Shown: positions 22,558-34,797 of the stretch, piece by piece
Layout: every line of letters starts with the position of its first letter
Numbering within the stretch: position 1 is the first letter of the stretch
NCBI GenBank assembly: GCA_963693305.1
Contig: OY855913.1
Coordinates: forward strand, 5,699,201-5,763,200
Length of the DNA stretch: 64,000 nucleotides
Direction: 5' to 3'
Origin: Meandrina meandrites
Lineage: Eukaryota > Cnidaria > Anthozoa > Scleractinia > Meandrinidae
Made by a program: the position numbers and the translations under genes
The notes under the pieces: model-generated
Database searches by the model: none
What the model saw: only the letters and a program-made list of their open reading frames with translations
What the model was told of the DNA's origin: nothing

Positions 22558-25500
22558 AAAAAGGTTATTTGTTGGCTAATTCAACTTTAGGCTGTTCCAG
22601 GAGTTCGGTTACTTGGGGAGCAGCGCGAACCGCGCGCGGCTTTTCGTGCTGCTTCCCTAACCGAACGCCTTGAACAGCGTGAATACAACTTCCCAAGGGG
22701 TTTCGGGTGTATCACTGGATGAGATAATATCCGGGAAGCGTTTAACATGTTTAAGCGGTATACCGTATAAAAAAAACATTTTGGAAATGAGCTGAAAAAA
22801 AAAAATGACTTAACGGGTTTTGTAACCTTTTTGTTTCCTTGCAAACAAAAAGTGAAGTGACAGTTGAACTCTTTTCCTTTCGTGTGCACACATTTTCTTA
22901 GACTGCACGAGGTCTAGCCTCGTTTTGATGAGTTGCTTGTTTTTGTCCTATATTATCATAAAATTACTGGATGGATTTCTTGAAAAATTCGTTGTTAAGG
23001 TAAGGGTATACCTGAAGGTCGTTTTTCGCCGCATAAAATCAAGTTTAATGTGAATATCCCATTCGCAATCAAAAAGCTGTCCGCTCACCGTACAAATCTA
23101 TAATTTGCGGTGTTTTGAATTTTTTTGGGTGATGTTTGAGGGGAAATTGGGAGAAGATAATTTTTCTCAAAGGACAAATGCGTATGATTGCTGCCTCTTT
23201 TTGTTTACGAACTGAAACGGAATGCACAAGGAGTTCGGCCACATTACGCAATCCAACATTGGAAACGTGGATGGGGGTTGGTGTACCAACGCATTTTGTC
23301 AAAGATTGTAGGCCTGGATCAGTAAACTATCTAAAATGATATATATTTACGGCAGACTGATCCAAACGGCGTAGCGACCAAAAATAAGCAACTGTGGGAA
23401 ACAAAATATTTTAAAATAGTTTGCTGTTTAAGCCCAGCTTGCTGTTGGTTTTACCTATAAAACTACCCCGCCTAACGTCCAGCGCCCCCTCTCCTCACCA
23501 TCCACCCAAACGTCTGGGTGTCTTAAAAATTTAAAATTTAAAATTGCATGACACCAAAGAGCTCCCTTATTGGTTATGGCATTATGAAAAGCGTGACGTT
23601 TCCGAGTACAAGGTTACTAAAGTGCTGACCTGTCTCTTAACGCTTTCGGTAGTGATGTGTTAGCATGCGGAACTGCACGTAACGAAAAGAGCCTACTAGC
23701 CACTGTTTAGTAGTGGATCATATAGCTAATCAATCCAGATGCGAATCGTATGCTTACAGATAACTGTGTGGAACTCATGCCAATGTTGGTGAAATAAGGT
23801 AAGTTTTATAAATTTACAGTGCAACGTTGTTTACCCGACTGTTCAGAGAACAAAGGCCCTTTTAATGCTATCTGATACGAGCAAACAGTGAACGGGAAAT
23901 TTCCCTTGGAATCGAAATCGAAACAGTCGTGATGATGAAATTTTGAAAAGTTGGGTTCATGTTTTTACTAATACCAGCATGGCTTAGAAATAGTCAGAAG
24001 TTCGGTGGCCATATGCAAGTGACTTTTGGATGAAACGGCTGTTCGTTTCTCTGAACCCGAAGTCAATCTGCCGAAACGTTCAGTTTATTGCAGGAATTGC
24101 TTAACTTTGTGGCACGTAGCGACATACAGTGAGACATTTGTCGAGGTAATTTATATAATTAGCCCTGTGTACGAATTTCTAACACTGTGTGACTAAATGG
24201 ACCTAAATGTAAAGCCAGAGTTGTTGTCCTGCAATGTTATAGTTATAGAAGGCTCCACTGTTAGGATGATGCATACTGAACGCGTTGGGTTTTCTCCGAA
24301 AGAGAAAAGTAAAGAATCGCTACGCAGTTAAATTTTGTGTACGAAGTATGTAGTTTTCACAGGTTCATATAGATCATATACAGATCAAAGATTGCAAAGG
24401 AAATGATTACAGTGAAAGCCCGCTATACAAAGAACCAAGGGTCTGGGGGGGCTCGTTACTTTGCATTGGGGTTCTGTTCCAATGAATTATTTTACGTTTT
24501 ACGTTTTTGTCCACCCATTGTTCGTCGAGTATTTTAATTCGGTTGAAACCAAAAGCAGATTTGATTTGAGGGGCTGATTTTAACGGAATTTAGATCTAAT
24601 AGCGGAAGTTAATCAAAAAGGGTTTTCCGATTTAGCGGAAGATCCGCAGGAGTCGAACTTGCTAATTTCCATAACAATAAAATTCGGAAGATATAGCTGC
24701 GAAATTCCGCGAAATTGCGCAAAATCGAAAAACTCTAATTTATGTAAACGTGATGTTGTGTTATGATTTGGTAGTTGACCCTGCTAAAATAACATTCCGG
24801 TTAATTTACTAAATATGTAATGATGAAATTTAGTTCAAGTGCAGCACAGTTTTGCTCCATTTGTCAATGCTCCATTTCTCAATTTGTCGAGTTTGCCAAT
24901 CTTTTAGAAATGCTTCAGTCAATTATTAGACTGTTCAAGAAAAAACACGAAAAATTAGAGGGCTGTGAACAATCTATCAATTATAGCAACTTGTTACTGA
25001 CGTAGTTTGCGAGCAGGCTCCCAAAGAAATCGGCAAATCAAAGGCAAATCAAAGGTTAATCTTCAGACAGACAGAGCAGGCTGTGAACACGAACGTTTCC
25101 GAGTAGAATGAGGAAGAACAATTATAATGCTACTGTTCGTTTACGGATTTTAAAGATTGTTTAGATCGTCAGATTCGTAATTTGACAACCCTCCGATGAA
25201 CATGACATGTGGTGCTAGTGACCAATAACTGACAACTACGTTTTTCATCGCGTGAGTTTGTTCGCATGCTTGCCCTCTTGAAAAGTGATAAGAGCAGGCG
25301 GAGCAGGTCTTAGCTTGTTTTCTAAAATGTCACGGAACAACCCTCTTTTTTGCCTCACCTAAAGGAATAAACAAAAAACTTGCAACAATCGATGCTTAGA
25401 AAGGGAACGTAGTTTATGACCAAATGACTAATCATGTTGTTCAAGTCATTCGATTCATAGTCGCGTGACAACGGGTATGTTACCTTCAGCTGTTGTTGTT

Positions 25501-26551
25501 CCAAGGTAAATATTTTAAAGCTGTCAACTGCTGCTAACTGACAAAGAAAAGAGAATTTCCAGTCGAAAAAGTCGCGCCGTTCAAATACCGTCCAAAAATT
25601 GCCCCCGTTCTGTTGCGTAGAAAGAAAACATTTTCCGAGACTGGCGATTTAATACGTTAAACTGTTCAAAAGGTAATACATTTAAAAGGTAATCTACACT
25701 TCATGTATGTTGTATCACTATATAGAATTTAATTCATAGCACCTTGTTTGCTGCCTATGGTGATACACAGTTCAGATTTTGACGAATTTGAATACATAAC
25801 AAATTGCGATTGTATCAGAACTAACCGTATTTTTTTATAAAAAATATCATTTTAATACCATGTGATGTATGAAGGGTCAACAACCAAAAAAAACAAACAA
25901 TTAAAGTTCCAATTTCACAGGGGCACCCAACAGACCGTTTCGGTGAATATCTGTTCGGAAGACCTATAATCTCCTACGATTTTCGGATTAAAGAGTGATG
26001 AAAAACAGGAGATTTATTTAGCTAAAACTTTCGTAACATGGGGAAAGCAATGACTTTTGTTTTCGGAGAGAGAAAAATGCCGTTATGGGTACAAAAAAAG
26101 GCCAGCTACGATTTTCGAGAAGGCAACAGCGGCTCGTAAATTAGGTTAAAATATTTCGTTCCTTAAAATTATTTGAAGTTTGAATGTCCAGCTAGCGTAT
26201 CCGAAAAGATACACTTTTCTTAGCGTTTAAAAATAAGGCTTTTAATCGCACAAAAAAGACACTAATAACGTAAAAACGGTGCTCCGACAACTATAGTAAA
26301 ATTTTCTTGTTGGGTGCCCCTGATTTCAGATGCGGAGTCAGCTACACATCTGTAACGCTATACCGAACCGAAATTGCTTCTTGAGTTAAGAATGCAAATA
26401 AAACGTTATCGGCGTTTTATGTAAAGAAAATTGTATGAAGTCACACTGATTTATCATGCTATTTCTGGTAAGTTTGTAGAAAGATGAATTTTACGGTAAT
26501 CGATAGTCAGCAAAGAAAGATACAATTTTGATGCCTTACTAAGCTGTAATT

Positions 26552-26728
26552 AGCCATTTCTGAGTTGCCTTTTACCTCTGTTTCAAAATGAATCCTGGTG
26601 AACAACCTTTGATATGGAAATGAGTTTGGTTTGCAAGAAAATGAATCCGCAAGCAAAACTCACTTCCATATGAAAGATTGTGCGCCAGGACTCGTTTTAA
26701 AAGGTAAAAGGCAACTCAGAAATGGCTT
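26552..26728. mobile_element. Foldback MITE, 177 bp
   Basis: The arms AGCCATTTCTGAGTTGCCTT and its complement meet around a short centre, with the palindrome extending over most of the length. A related foldback lies at about 34975-35130 inside the large palindrome (GAGTTGCCTTTTGCCTC mirrored). It has no coding content. Confidence 0.7.
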
Positions 26729-26857
26729 ATTGCGTCGCCATGAAAAACGAAAGTGTGATCTTATGTATTTAGTATGGCACTGAACATTTGTCGGTCAATT
26801 ACCACCCTTGAAAAGTAATTACCACTCATTACATAGTTTGCAAACAGCGGCCTAGCC

Positions 26858-26927
26858 AACCTCGCTCCCAGGGCTTTCCCCTTCTCGTTGGTGGCCATGA
26901 GAAGGAAAAATCCCTGGGAACGAGGTT
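26858..26927. mobile_element. 70-bp palindromic MITE with 11-bp flanking duplication
   Basis: The ends are AACCTCGCTCCCAGGG and CCCTGGGAACGAGGTT. GCGGCCTAGCC occurs directly on both sides (26847-26857 and 26928-26938), which fits a target duplication of about 9-11 bp, as in Mutator-like elements. Confidence 0.7.
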
Positions 26928-27055
26928 GCGGCCTAGCCTGATGTGGAATTTTCATTTTAAATTACTAAGAAAGAATATCTATGATCTACAGATATTGACT
27001 AAATGGACAATATCACACACTAAGTCAAAAGATTTCCGCGAAACTCCCAACATCC

Positions 27056-27146
27056 ATGGCGAGGAGTGCAATCAAAGTTGCCAGTGAGAATGACGTCACA
27101 CTAGCTGCTGGCGAAACACTGGATTTTGATGATGACAATTTGAGAG
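27056..27146 (+). CDS. Unit B beta exon: probable first coding exon
   Basis: An ATG opens MARSAIKVASENDVTLAAGE followed by an acidic stretch ending DFDDDNLR, with a phase-1 donor GTGAAA. Beta exons of the later modules (37573, 47088) have the same acidic ending (DRDDDSLR) but are preceded by an acceptor and joined to an alpha exon. This copy lacks an alpha exon upstream, so the ATG is taken as the translation start. The segment corresponds to the acidic N-terminal leader of TTC4-type proteins. Confidence 0.6.
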
Positions 27147-27776
27147 GTGAAATATCACAGCTGAAAACAGATTCCTTTATTGAAAACATGTACAATGCTT
27201 ATGATTAATTCGAAATGTGGTATATATGTTGCAGGTCAAATTGGTTTCCAGGTTGAATCTGTTTTCATCCTAGATTAATCTACTTCAACCTGAAGACAAC
27301 ACTTTTACAATGAAATAAAATATCTTGAATTTATTGAAAAGAATTCCAGTTAATTTGGTAACAGATTTAAACCTGAAAACCAATTTAACCTACAACACAT
27401 ACAGTTTACTTGTTATAACCCAACCATTATTAAGTAACATGTTCCAGCAGTGGCAAGATCCCATACAAAGAATACAAAATTCGAACGTGCAAATCTACCG
27501 TAATATTCAGGGCGAAAAGATATGTAACACGAAGTATCCTAACTCGGTAGAAAACAATTGAATCCTAACTTGGCAGACGCTATGTAGTTCAAGAAGAGCT
27601 AAGAACAATGAACGAAATATCCAGCTTGTATTGAAAAATATTTTATTTGATTTTTTATTTCCAGTCAATAACATAACGATGTAACACACTAATTTTACCG
27701 TTTATTTAATTCCTCGGTATGGAGCTAGTTTATGTACCAAAGACTTGCTTACAATGTTTTATTTTTTTTCTTTTAG

Positions 27777-27938
27777 CAATAGCTGAGGTTTATAAGAATC
27801 AAGGTAATGAGGAATACAGAAAAAGAGATTTTATCAACGCCATTCACTTTTACACGGAAGGAATTAAAGTGAACTGCAAAGATAAAGAACTGAAGGCTCA
27901 ACTGTACAGCAACAGGGCAATTGCAAATTACAAGCTAG
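27777..27938 (+). CDS. Unit B gamma exon: TTC4-like TPR1
   Basis: The exon is 162 bp, phase 1 to phase 1, between TTCTTTTAG and GTAAGA. It encodes AEVYKNQGNEEYRKRDFINA, then IHFYTEGIKV and LYSNRAIANYKLG, the signature of the first TPRs of TTC4. K and N of YKNQGN and N of YSNRA are the first three dicarboxylate-clamp residues that hold the EEVD tail of HSP90 or HSP70 in related co-chaperones. The apparent open frame upstream of 27777 is intron. Confidence 0.8.
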
Positions 27939-28132
27939 GTAAGATTTGCTTTACGTTGTGCAATTTTCTTCGCATCATATCTGACTGATATTGAAGTGCG
28001 TCTTTTTCATGGTCTGTGTTCCTTGCTTTGTTAAATTCTATACCTAAATAAATGTTACAGTTTAATTTTATCTTGCCGTGCAATACGTTAATTAATTAAT
28101 TAATTTATTTTGAGTTCACTTTTTTTTAACAG

Positions 28133-28210
28133 GGAAATTTCACGATTCACTGAATGATGCAAAAGCAGCAACCGAATTGCAACCAATCATCCTGAAAGCG
28201 ATTGTTAGAG
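28133..28210 (+). CDS. Unit B delta exon: TTC4-like TPR2/3
   Basis: The acceptor TTTTTTTTAACAG and donor GTAAAG bound a 78-bp phase-1 exon. It reads KFHDSLNDAKAATELQP then IILKAIVRG, with the clamp K and R present. It is the most divergent of the four delta exons, which fits unit B being the oldest or the ancestral first module. Confidence 0.78.
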
Positions 28211-28495
28211 GTAAAGGAATCTTTTCTTAACAAAATTCGACAGAATGACATCACAGCATGGTTGGAAAGGCGACAGAAAAGCTATTCAGGTTGTTTCATA
28301 TATCGCAACAGATTTAGAATTAAATCAGGGATATGTAACATTCACCAGTATATATGATTGGGTTTCGTTATGCGATACATTAATTTTGGTTTCGGAAGAG
28401 TGCTTTAATTGTATGGAATATTTATTTTTATAACATAGAATTTTGTAACATAGGGGACATGGGTATCGAAACACGAAAAAGTAAACATTACAGGT

Positions 28496-28670
28496 CAGTG
28501 GCGGATCCAGGGGAGGGGCCCGGGGTGGGGAGGGGGGGGGGGGGGGCAAGCCCCCACCTTATTTTTTTGGAAATAGTGCATTTTCTTTGAAATGCCGGAA
28601 TTATCTTCGCACAAATCAGTATTCATAGTCAAGCGGGCCCCTCCTTAGCTGAAGGTCTGAATCCACCACT
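28496..28670. mobile_element. hAT-like MITE
   Basis: The ends CAGTGGCGGATCCAG and CTGAATCCACCACTA are imperfect inverted repeats of the common CAGTGG hAT type, with a G run inside. A fragment of the right end also occurs near 39175 in the equivalent intron of unit C. The target duplication is not clear. Confidence 0.5.
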
Positions 28671-28952
28671 ACAGACTGCTGTGAAAGTTTGGTCTGACGT
28701 TGACAGATCGTGCATTTCTGTCACTGGTTTTCTTGGGTCATAGGCAAGAATCAGACGTTGCCGGTATACGCTCAAATGTATGTGACGTTCCTTTGTTACA
28801 ATGGTGTGCGTAATCTATTGGTGTCGGTAGGAAACATTTACGTTTCAGTTGTTGGAATTCTTCATGATTTTTGCACCGTGTCGAGATGCCCAACCTCAAT
28901 CTTTGCTCCAATTTCGACAACTAGAGTAAGATATATTTTTAATTGTCCCCAG

Positions 28953-29020
28953 GTGCGAGTTCCTGTGTTGAGCTGAAAAAGTTTGAAGAAGCCATCACGT
29001 GGTGTGATAAGGGACTAGAT
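28953..29020 (+). CDS. Unit B epsilon exon: TTC4-like TPR3
   Basis: The acceptor TGTCCCCAG opens a 68-bp exon, phase 1 to phase 0, reading GASSCVELKKFEEAITWCDK then GLD. The donor is GTATCCTTT, the U12 type. The partner acceptor with matching phase is the alpha exon at 37259, 8.2 kb downstream. Confidence 0.75.
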
Positions 29021-29595
29021 GTATCCTTTCATGATATTTTCAGTATCAACCTCACGGCCTAAAGTCAGAACTGAATAGATTCGAGCCCGGGTGGCTCTTA
29101 TCCATTCTTAGCCTGCATGTAGCTGCGCCAAACCCCACTTGTCCCCCTCCCCCCTCGGAGACATATCTTCATATTGTTACTATCAACGTCGAAGAAAACA
29201 CGGTGGAAATGTGACCATATAATGTGCGTTTGTAAGAAATAGCCTCGAAACGCTTGTGGCTCAGTAAAAATTCAAAGCTTATCTATGTTCTTGTCGACCA
29301 AAGTTTGATTGGCCTTGAAATCGCATATATTTGACGAACTGTCTCGAGAGAAGTATCTTGTAGCTGAAGCTTTCCGCCAAGTTAATAATTTCATCTACTA
29401 TTGTGGTGTGGTAATTGCACTCGTAATTTTTTCAAAGACTACAAATTACACTCGCCCTACGGGCTCGTGCAATTTTGTCAGCCTTTGAAAAATATTTAGT
29501 CGTGCTGATTTATCCCAAATTGCACTCGAAATCATGTGATTACCTATACAAATAGCAATAGTTGAATGTCCCCTGCTTTCGAAAGCAAGACTAAG

Positions 29596-30403
29596 ACAAA
29601 CTGCATTTTTTTGCATCATCTAACAAAGTAAGTACATGTGCAGAAAAAAAAAAGCTGCACTGAAAATTATAATACAGGATGCTAAAAGAAAAATTTTGAA
29701 GGAGCATTAGTGAGATAAGTGACTTCAATGAAAATATTTTTATTATGCAGTATATGATATGAAAGTAACATGTAACAAAGCATCAAAGAAAGGTCGAGAT
29801 GGCGTATACAATCGTATTATGGCAAAAATATTGTTTCTCCCTTTTTGTGCTGTCATTCCTTATTCTCTGTATACCCATATCGCTGCGCAGTGAAACGTTT
29901 CGTAAATTGTCTTAAGCACTGTGGGATTCCTCGTACGACATGTCTAACGAGTCTTCGCGACTGGATTTATCCGATAAAATTCTACTGCAGACATCAGACA
30001 ATCACTTGAATCATCCTCACTTTCATGGCTACTTTCAAAGAAGAGCTCAAGGGGACCTTGACGTAAATTAGGAATAGAAACTGATGAAAGAAAGCCAGTG
30101 TTTACTTTACTTGCAGAGGTAATTTTGGACACCATTTTGTTTATATTTCTCCGCATGACATCCTCGCGAAAATCCTCGCGGCAGTACGCGCACGCGCCAC
30201 GCGTGACGGCATGATTTGTTCTAAAAATAAAAAAATTGTCACATATCATATCTCCTCCTCGATTATGGCTCCTGGTAATCTATCAAACACGCGAGAGAGT
30301 GTTTCATCGCATTTCCAAACACCGAGAAGAAGAGAGTTGAAAATTCGTGCGCAGCGGAATATTTTTGAACATTTTTTCCCTTTGTTTTAACTTGATTAAT
30401 TAA
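29596..30403. repeat. Segmental duplicate, copy 1 (partner 45408-46213)
   Basis: The two segments are about 95% alike by eye, in the same orientation, from ACAAACTGCATTT to TTGATTAATTAA. Beyond the right edge the copies differ: here 6.3 kb of extra DNA follows before similarity resumes at 36722. Confidence 0.8.
29944..30249 (-). CDS. Hypothetical small protein or exon, duplicated
   Basis: This 101-codon frame ends in SAVEFYRINPVAKTR, and a partner frame at 45724-46098 ends at the same stop and is longer at the N-terminus. The two share an ACAYCREDFREDVMRRNINK-like stretch and an acidic ESSHESEDDSSDC stretch. No family is recognised. It may simply be an untranslated repeat whose frame survives because the duplication is young. 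Confidence 0.25.
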   Translation of the reverse strand: MICDNFFIFRTNHAVTRGACAYCREDFREDVMRRNINKMVSKITSASKVNTGFLSSVSIPNLRQGPLELFFESSHESEDDSSDCLMSAVEFYRINPVAKTR

Positions 30404-31880
30404 CTAGTGGTACCTATCGGTAGAAGTGCCAACGAGTAAAACAAGAGAGAAGGGTTGTGAGGATAATAAATTTATTGTAAATGTTTGACTAAAAGTACAC
30501 TTTATGATGTGGGTGTGATCAATGTACATTGCATGTATTCGTTGCGGAATGTTTATGGAATAAACTGATGCGATTTGGTGAAGGCCTAACGAAGGAGTTC
30601 TAAAATGATACTAAAGTAGTGAGAAACCTTGTGAAATCCATGTAATTTGAGGGTTACAAGCCGTTGCAGTTCTATGCCGCTATTTTGGAAAGGTGTTAGC
30701 TGTTTTTAAGTCCAATAGACCTTAAATCAAAGTGGCTGTGAGCCACTGAAACTCGGAAAATATATAGCCTTTGTTTACTTCATATATAGTAACACAAATA
30801 AAGGCTGCATTTTACCCAACCCCCTACCCGCTTCACAAGACTAATTGATTACTAAATTTAATATTAAAGACTCTCTGTCGACTGCGAGTGTTTGTTATTG
30901 TTTTGATTCTGGCGCTGAAGAAAATCGTTCGAAAATCAAAAAGATTTAGGGCATTCGCGGCATAAAATAAAATATACCGGTAGAAACAGGTATAAAATGT
31001 TTACTTTCGAGGTCATCCAGCTAAGAAATACTTTATTTTGAAATTATGACCTCGCGTCGTGGGGGCGCAAGCTACAATTACAATTACAAGCTCCTGTCGC
31101 CATACGCGTCATTGGTCGTCATTTGAAACAACTCCATAAAATAAATTTCCTTTTTATTTGCTTTTAGAAGCACATATACAGAGTATATATATACAGTACT
31201 TAGTGCTCTTAAAATACAAGATGTAGAACTAGAGCAATGAACATTTCGTGGCGATTTCCATACCGGGGTTTGGGATTGTTTCGATAAGCGGTCACGTACA
31301 GATTCTAAATGCTTTCAGTTCGATCTTTTTTCACTCCGAAAGATTGCCATTACTAGCGAGTAGGGGAAAAATGAAGCAAAGAACGCACTTTTCATCGAAA
31401 TAAAAATGTCAAATAATCTCAATAAAGCTTACTTGGTACTGGAAGAATCTACTGGCAATGCGAAGGGAAATAATTCTGCAGCGATTCAGTGTCACTCAGC
31501 TCAATACTGCAACAAACGTGAGCAGTTTTCACTTTGCCTGTATCCGAGGTCATCTTCTTTGTTTCTCCATTGATTCTGGGCAGATTTTCTTGAATAAATC
31601 TTTTCGGAAGAGCCTCTCGTTACAGTCTAGGCCTTACGCAGGCGATTCTTGGCACCCGCCATGCATGGCTAAAAGCAGATCGCGCACCGGCCGTTGTTTA
31701 GCTTCTCACACATGTGAGTTTGCGGATCACGTATCGACGCCATGAATCATGCATCGTGCACGTGCTGAACAAATAAGTAGCGCGCTGATTGGCCAAAACT
31801 ATGACAAATTGTGCACGTGCTGAACAGTTTCTGCTCAACAGATTGGCTAAAAACATCAGACATTGTGTCGTCACGATCTA

Positions 31881-31920
31881 CCTTACATTACATTACATTA
31901 CATTACATTACATTACTTAC
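31881..31920. repeat. ATTAC microsatellite
   Basis: Seven copies of the pentamer ATTAC (as CATTA) lie in the intron before the large palindrome. The rest of 30404-32039 has no recognised feature. Confidence 0.9.
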
Positions 31921-33610
31921 ATTTCTACATTTTGGAGCGTTTGTGAGATTTTTTCCGCACATACAAATCTTCTCACGGCTCTATAATCTGCCGCCTCGTC
32001 AGGCCTTCTGGTCTTCCAGAAGGCCTGACTCGTTGGCAATTAAGAGGCTGTCCGCGTAACAGCGGATAAGGCAAATTTTGGACCTTCACCGATTTCTCTA
32101 ATATTTTCAGTGAAAGTCGACCATTATATCCCATGAACAAATATCACATTTATTTGGATCAAATCTTTTATTTTTATTTTTTGCGAGGCGGTTTTCACTG
32201 CAACCTCAAAACCACCCAATTTGCATTTGAAGACTCCATAATTTAGCATTAAATGTCGGTCGCTGCCAAAGCGTATTTCCTTAACCAAACAAGCTGAATA
32301 TTTTATATATAAAGGTTTTATGTTTCTTCTATACTTTAACGGTTGAACAGTTGTATTCTATAAAATTTTGACTGAGTTATGAATTTTCAAAAACACTTCC
32401 TAACGGACTCAGGAATGCGTGACACGTAACATACCTGTAGTTGAAAGCGATTTTCTCGAATGTGGGACCTGATCAGAAGTCAAGTCTATTGTATCTCGAA
32501 AGTACTAATACCAGTCTAGAAACCTATCGAATAAAATTTGTGGGCACTCTGCACTTCGCGCCGTAGAGAGCAGCAAGATTTTCCCAAATTTTCGCCATTT
32601 TGATTAAAACCAAAGATAACGACGGTCCGATTTCTTTACAGGGAACGCCTATAGATACGATCATTACCACTAAACACCACACTGTGGTATGCAAATAAAT
32701 AATATTTGTCGATTTAGCCGTCGTTTAAGGAAAAAATCTACCGTTGTTGCAGGATTTTCAAAAGAAACAGCGATAAATACCAATATGCAAATTAGCTCCG
32801 AAAGCGACATTTTTGCTATATTTATCTCTGTAATTCCCGAAAACTTTTTTTCTTAAAAATTATTTTACAAGGCAAAGAAATGTTCCTTACCTGAGAAACG
32901 ATGCCTTTCAGACTATGTAAAAGCGTTTCAGTTTTGCTGTGAGTGATTATTTTCATTTCCCACGCTGCGGCCGGTAACACAGTGTTTGTTTGCTAGGCTG
33001 TTGGTTTCACTCTAATTCAATTAAAAGCGGGCAAGCTCTCTACATTTTCAAAGCGCTCTCAGCTCATCCTTAAAATGTCTTAGGTACTTGACTATTTTTG
33101 TCAATAAAAAGTTTATTAAAATGTCGTGATAAAATCTATCTAGTCCACCTCTGTTTTGTACGTACTCAGTTACATGGCGGATCATTGGAATTCACGGGAG
33201 CGGGGTAGCCGAGGCGAGGGGGGGAGGGTGACAAATTGATTTCCCCCTATAAATGTCGAAAAAAAAGTCCTAAAGCTAAGCCGAAGTATATATTAAAACG
33301 AAACGTCGTTAAGTAGTGGATCTTAATGAGGTTAGCCGTTAGCCGTAAAGTGACCAAAAAATTAAGTCTTAGGCGTTGGCCGAAAAAAAAAATGTTAACC
33401 GTAAAAAGAAAATTCTAGCCGCAAAAGTGAAAGTCTCAGGATTTCTTGTCAAGACTTTTACATGTTTTGGTACCGAGAAGTGTTGCATTTGCTCCAAGTC
33501 GTTCGCTTTTTATTTATTTTTTGTTATTTGAATTAATCATTCTGGCCCCCAGAGCCCGCGATCCTTCTGGTCTCCATCAGGGATCGAGAACTCAAATTTC
33601 TGAGCATTAA

Positions 33611-34234
33611 GGTGATTCCTTGCTGCGCATGAGTTTTCGCGTCATTTAGCGCGTGCACGAGCGCGCGCGCACACACAACATTACGGCTTTTCTTTTAGGT
33701 TAAGCTCAGAAGAGAAATAAATGGTCATTTCCTTCTAAACGAGCACGGTGACCCCCATTTTTTAATGCATAAATTTAAAAGACATCCGGTTGACTACAAT
33801 ATATCGCAATTTAAAGAAAAGTTAAATACTCTACTTTGAGATATTTTTATTTCAATGCTTTAAAAAATACGTTTTGATGTAGTGCTGCTTACGCACGCAC
33901 GCAGCAAAATCTTTAATTTCGTTCATAATCTTAATTCCAGTTTAATTAAAATGGTTTATTATGTAAGATTTAAGTCTGTTTCGTTGAACTGCTTCGATAT
34001 TTTAACGCAAGAAATGATTTTTTCTAGAAATGATAGTTCCCTTTTCGGATTATGAGCGTTCCTAGTATGAACCTCGTGGGTCATATGTTTACTGTCATAG
34101 CCATCCAGGTTTCACAAAAACGAGCACGGTGACCCCCATTTTTTATTGCATTTTTGCAACGCTCATAACATAGTTATGAACTGGACCAAGTCTTAGAAAA
34201 TTCTAAATACTCCTTCTTTTTCAGTGGAATCACC
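33611..34234. mobile_element. TTAA MITE nested in the left arm of the palindrome
   Basis: The ends are GGTGATTCC and GGAATCACC, each flanked by TTAA (33607-33610 and 34235-34238). The right arm of the host palindrome is continuous at the equivalent point (CTGAGCATTA), proving the insertion. The motif GAGCACGGTGACCCCCATTT occurs twice inside. Confidence 0.85.
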
Positions 34235-34397
34235 TTAACAAGCGCAGAGCACTCGTTTTTTTCCTGCAGCCAATCAGATTTGTCAGATTTGACAATGAGT
34301 CCGTTAATCGCGGACTAACGGTTTTGGAGGCGGCCAGATGTCTTGATTCCTCGCGCAGACGAGAAGGATCGCGGCCTCTGGAGACGAGACTGTGAAT

Positions 34398-34797
34398 TGA
34401 TCACTTACAAAATAGGAAACAAAATCGCGCATTGAAGTGTTCGCGCGCGAAGCGCACTATTAAATTCCAGGAATGGCTCGTTCCGCGAACAGTAGCAATT
34501 TTTGATTTTCAATCCAGACTGTGCACCCTCCTTATCCAGCGGTCTTTTGCGAATCAAACGAGGAAGCAACTTGGAGCAAGTGCTATGAATTACAATGTGC
34601 TACGGCACTTGCTCCAAGTTGCTCGCTCGTTTGATTCGCAAAAGACCGCCGGATAAGGAGGGCGCACAGTCTGGCTTAAAAATCAAAAATTGCGTCTGAT
34701 CGTGGAATGAGCCATTCCTGGAAATCCTGCGTTTCGTGCGCGAACACTTCAATGCGCGAATTTGCATCCTTTTGTATCCTTTTTTGTAAGCGATCTA
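34398..34797. repeat. Central palindrome of the 4.7-kb element
   Basis: Arms of about 170 bp mirror around 34595, including GCATTGAAGTGTTCGCGCG and its complement and CTCCTTATCCAGCGGTCTTT and its complement. Immediately right, 34797-34973 is another inverted pair (CTATAGACCTTTTTCGCTTG), and 34975-35130 a third. Confidence 0.75.

Larger units (their letters stand above)
22558..27055. other. Intergenic region between repeats and unit B
   Basis: No coding gene is supported. A foldback lies at 22593-22677 (GCTGTTCCAGGAGTTCGGTTA mirrored). A fragment at about 25005-25105 (GCGAGCAGGCTCCCAAAGAA) recurs at about 43265. Two palindromic MITEs at 26552 and 26858 are listed separately. The remainder is AT-rich without recognised features. 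Confidence 0.5.

Noticed and set aside
31881..31920. Short direct repeats as a possible CRISPR array
   Set aside because: Pentamer microsatellite without spacers, in a eukaryotic context.
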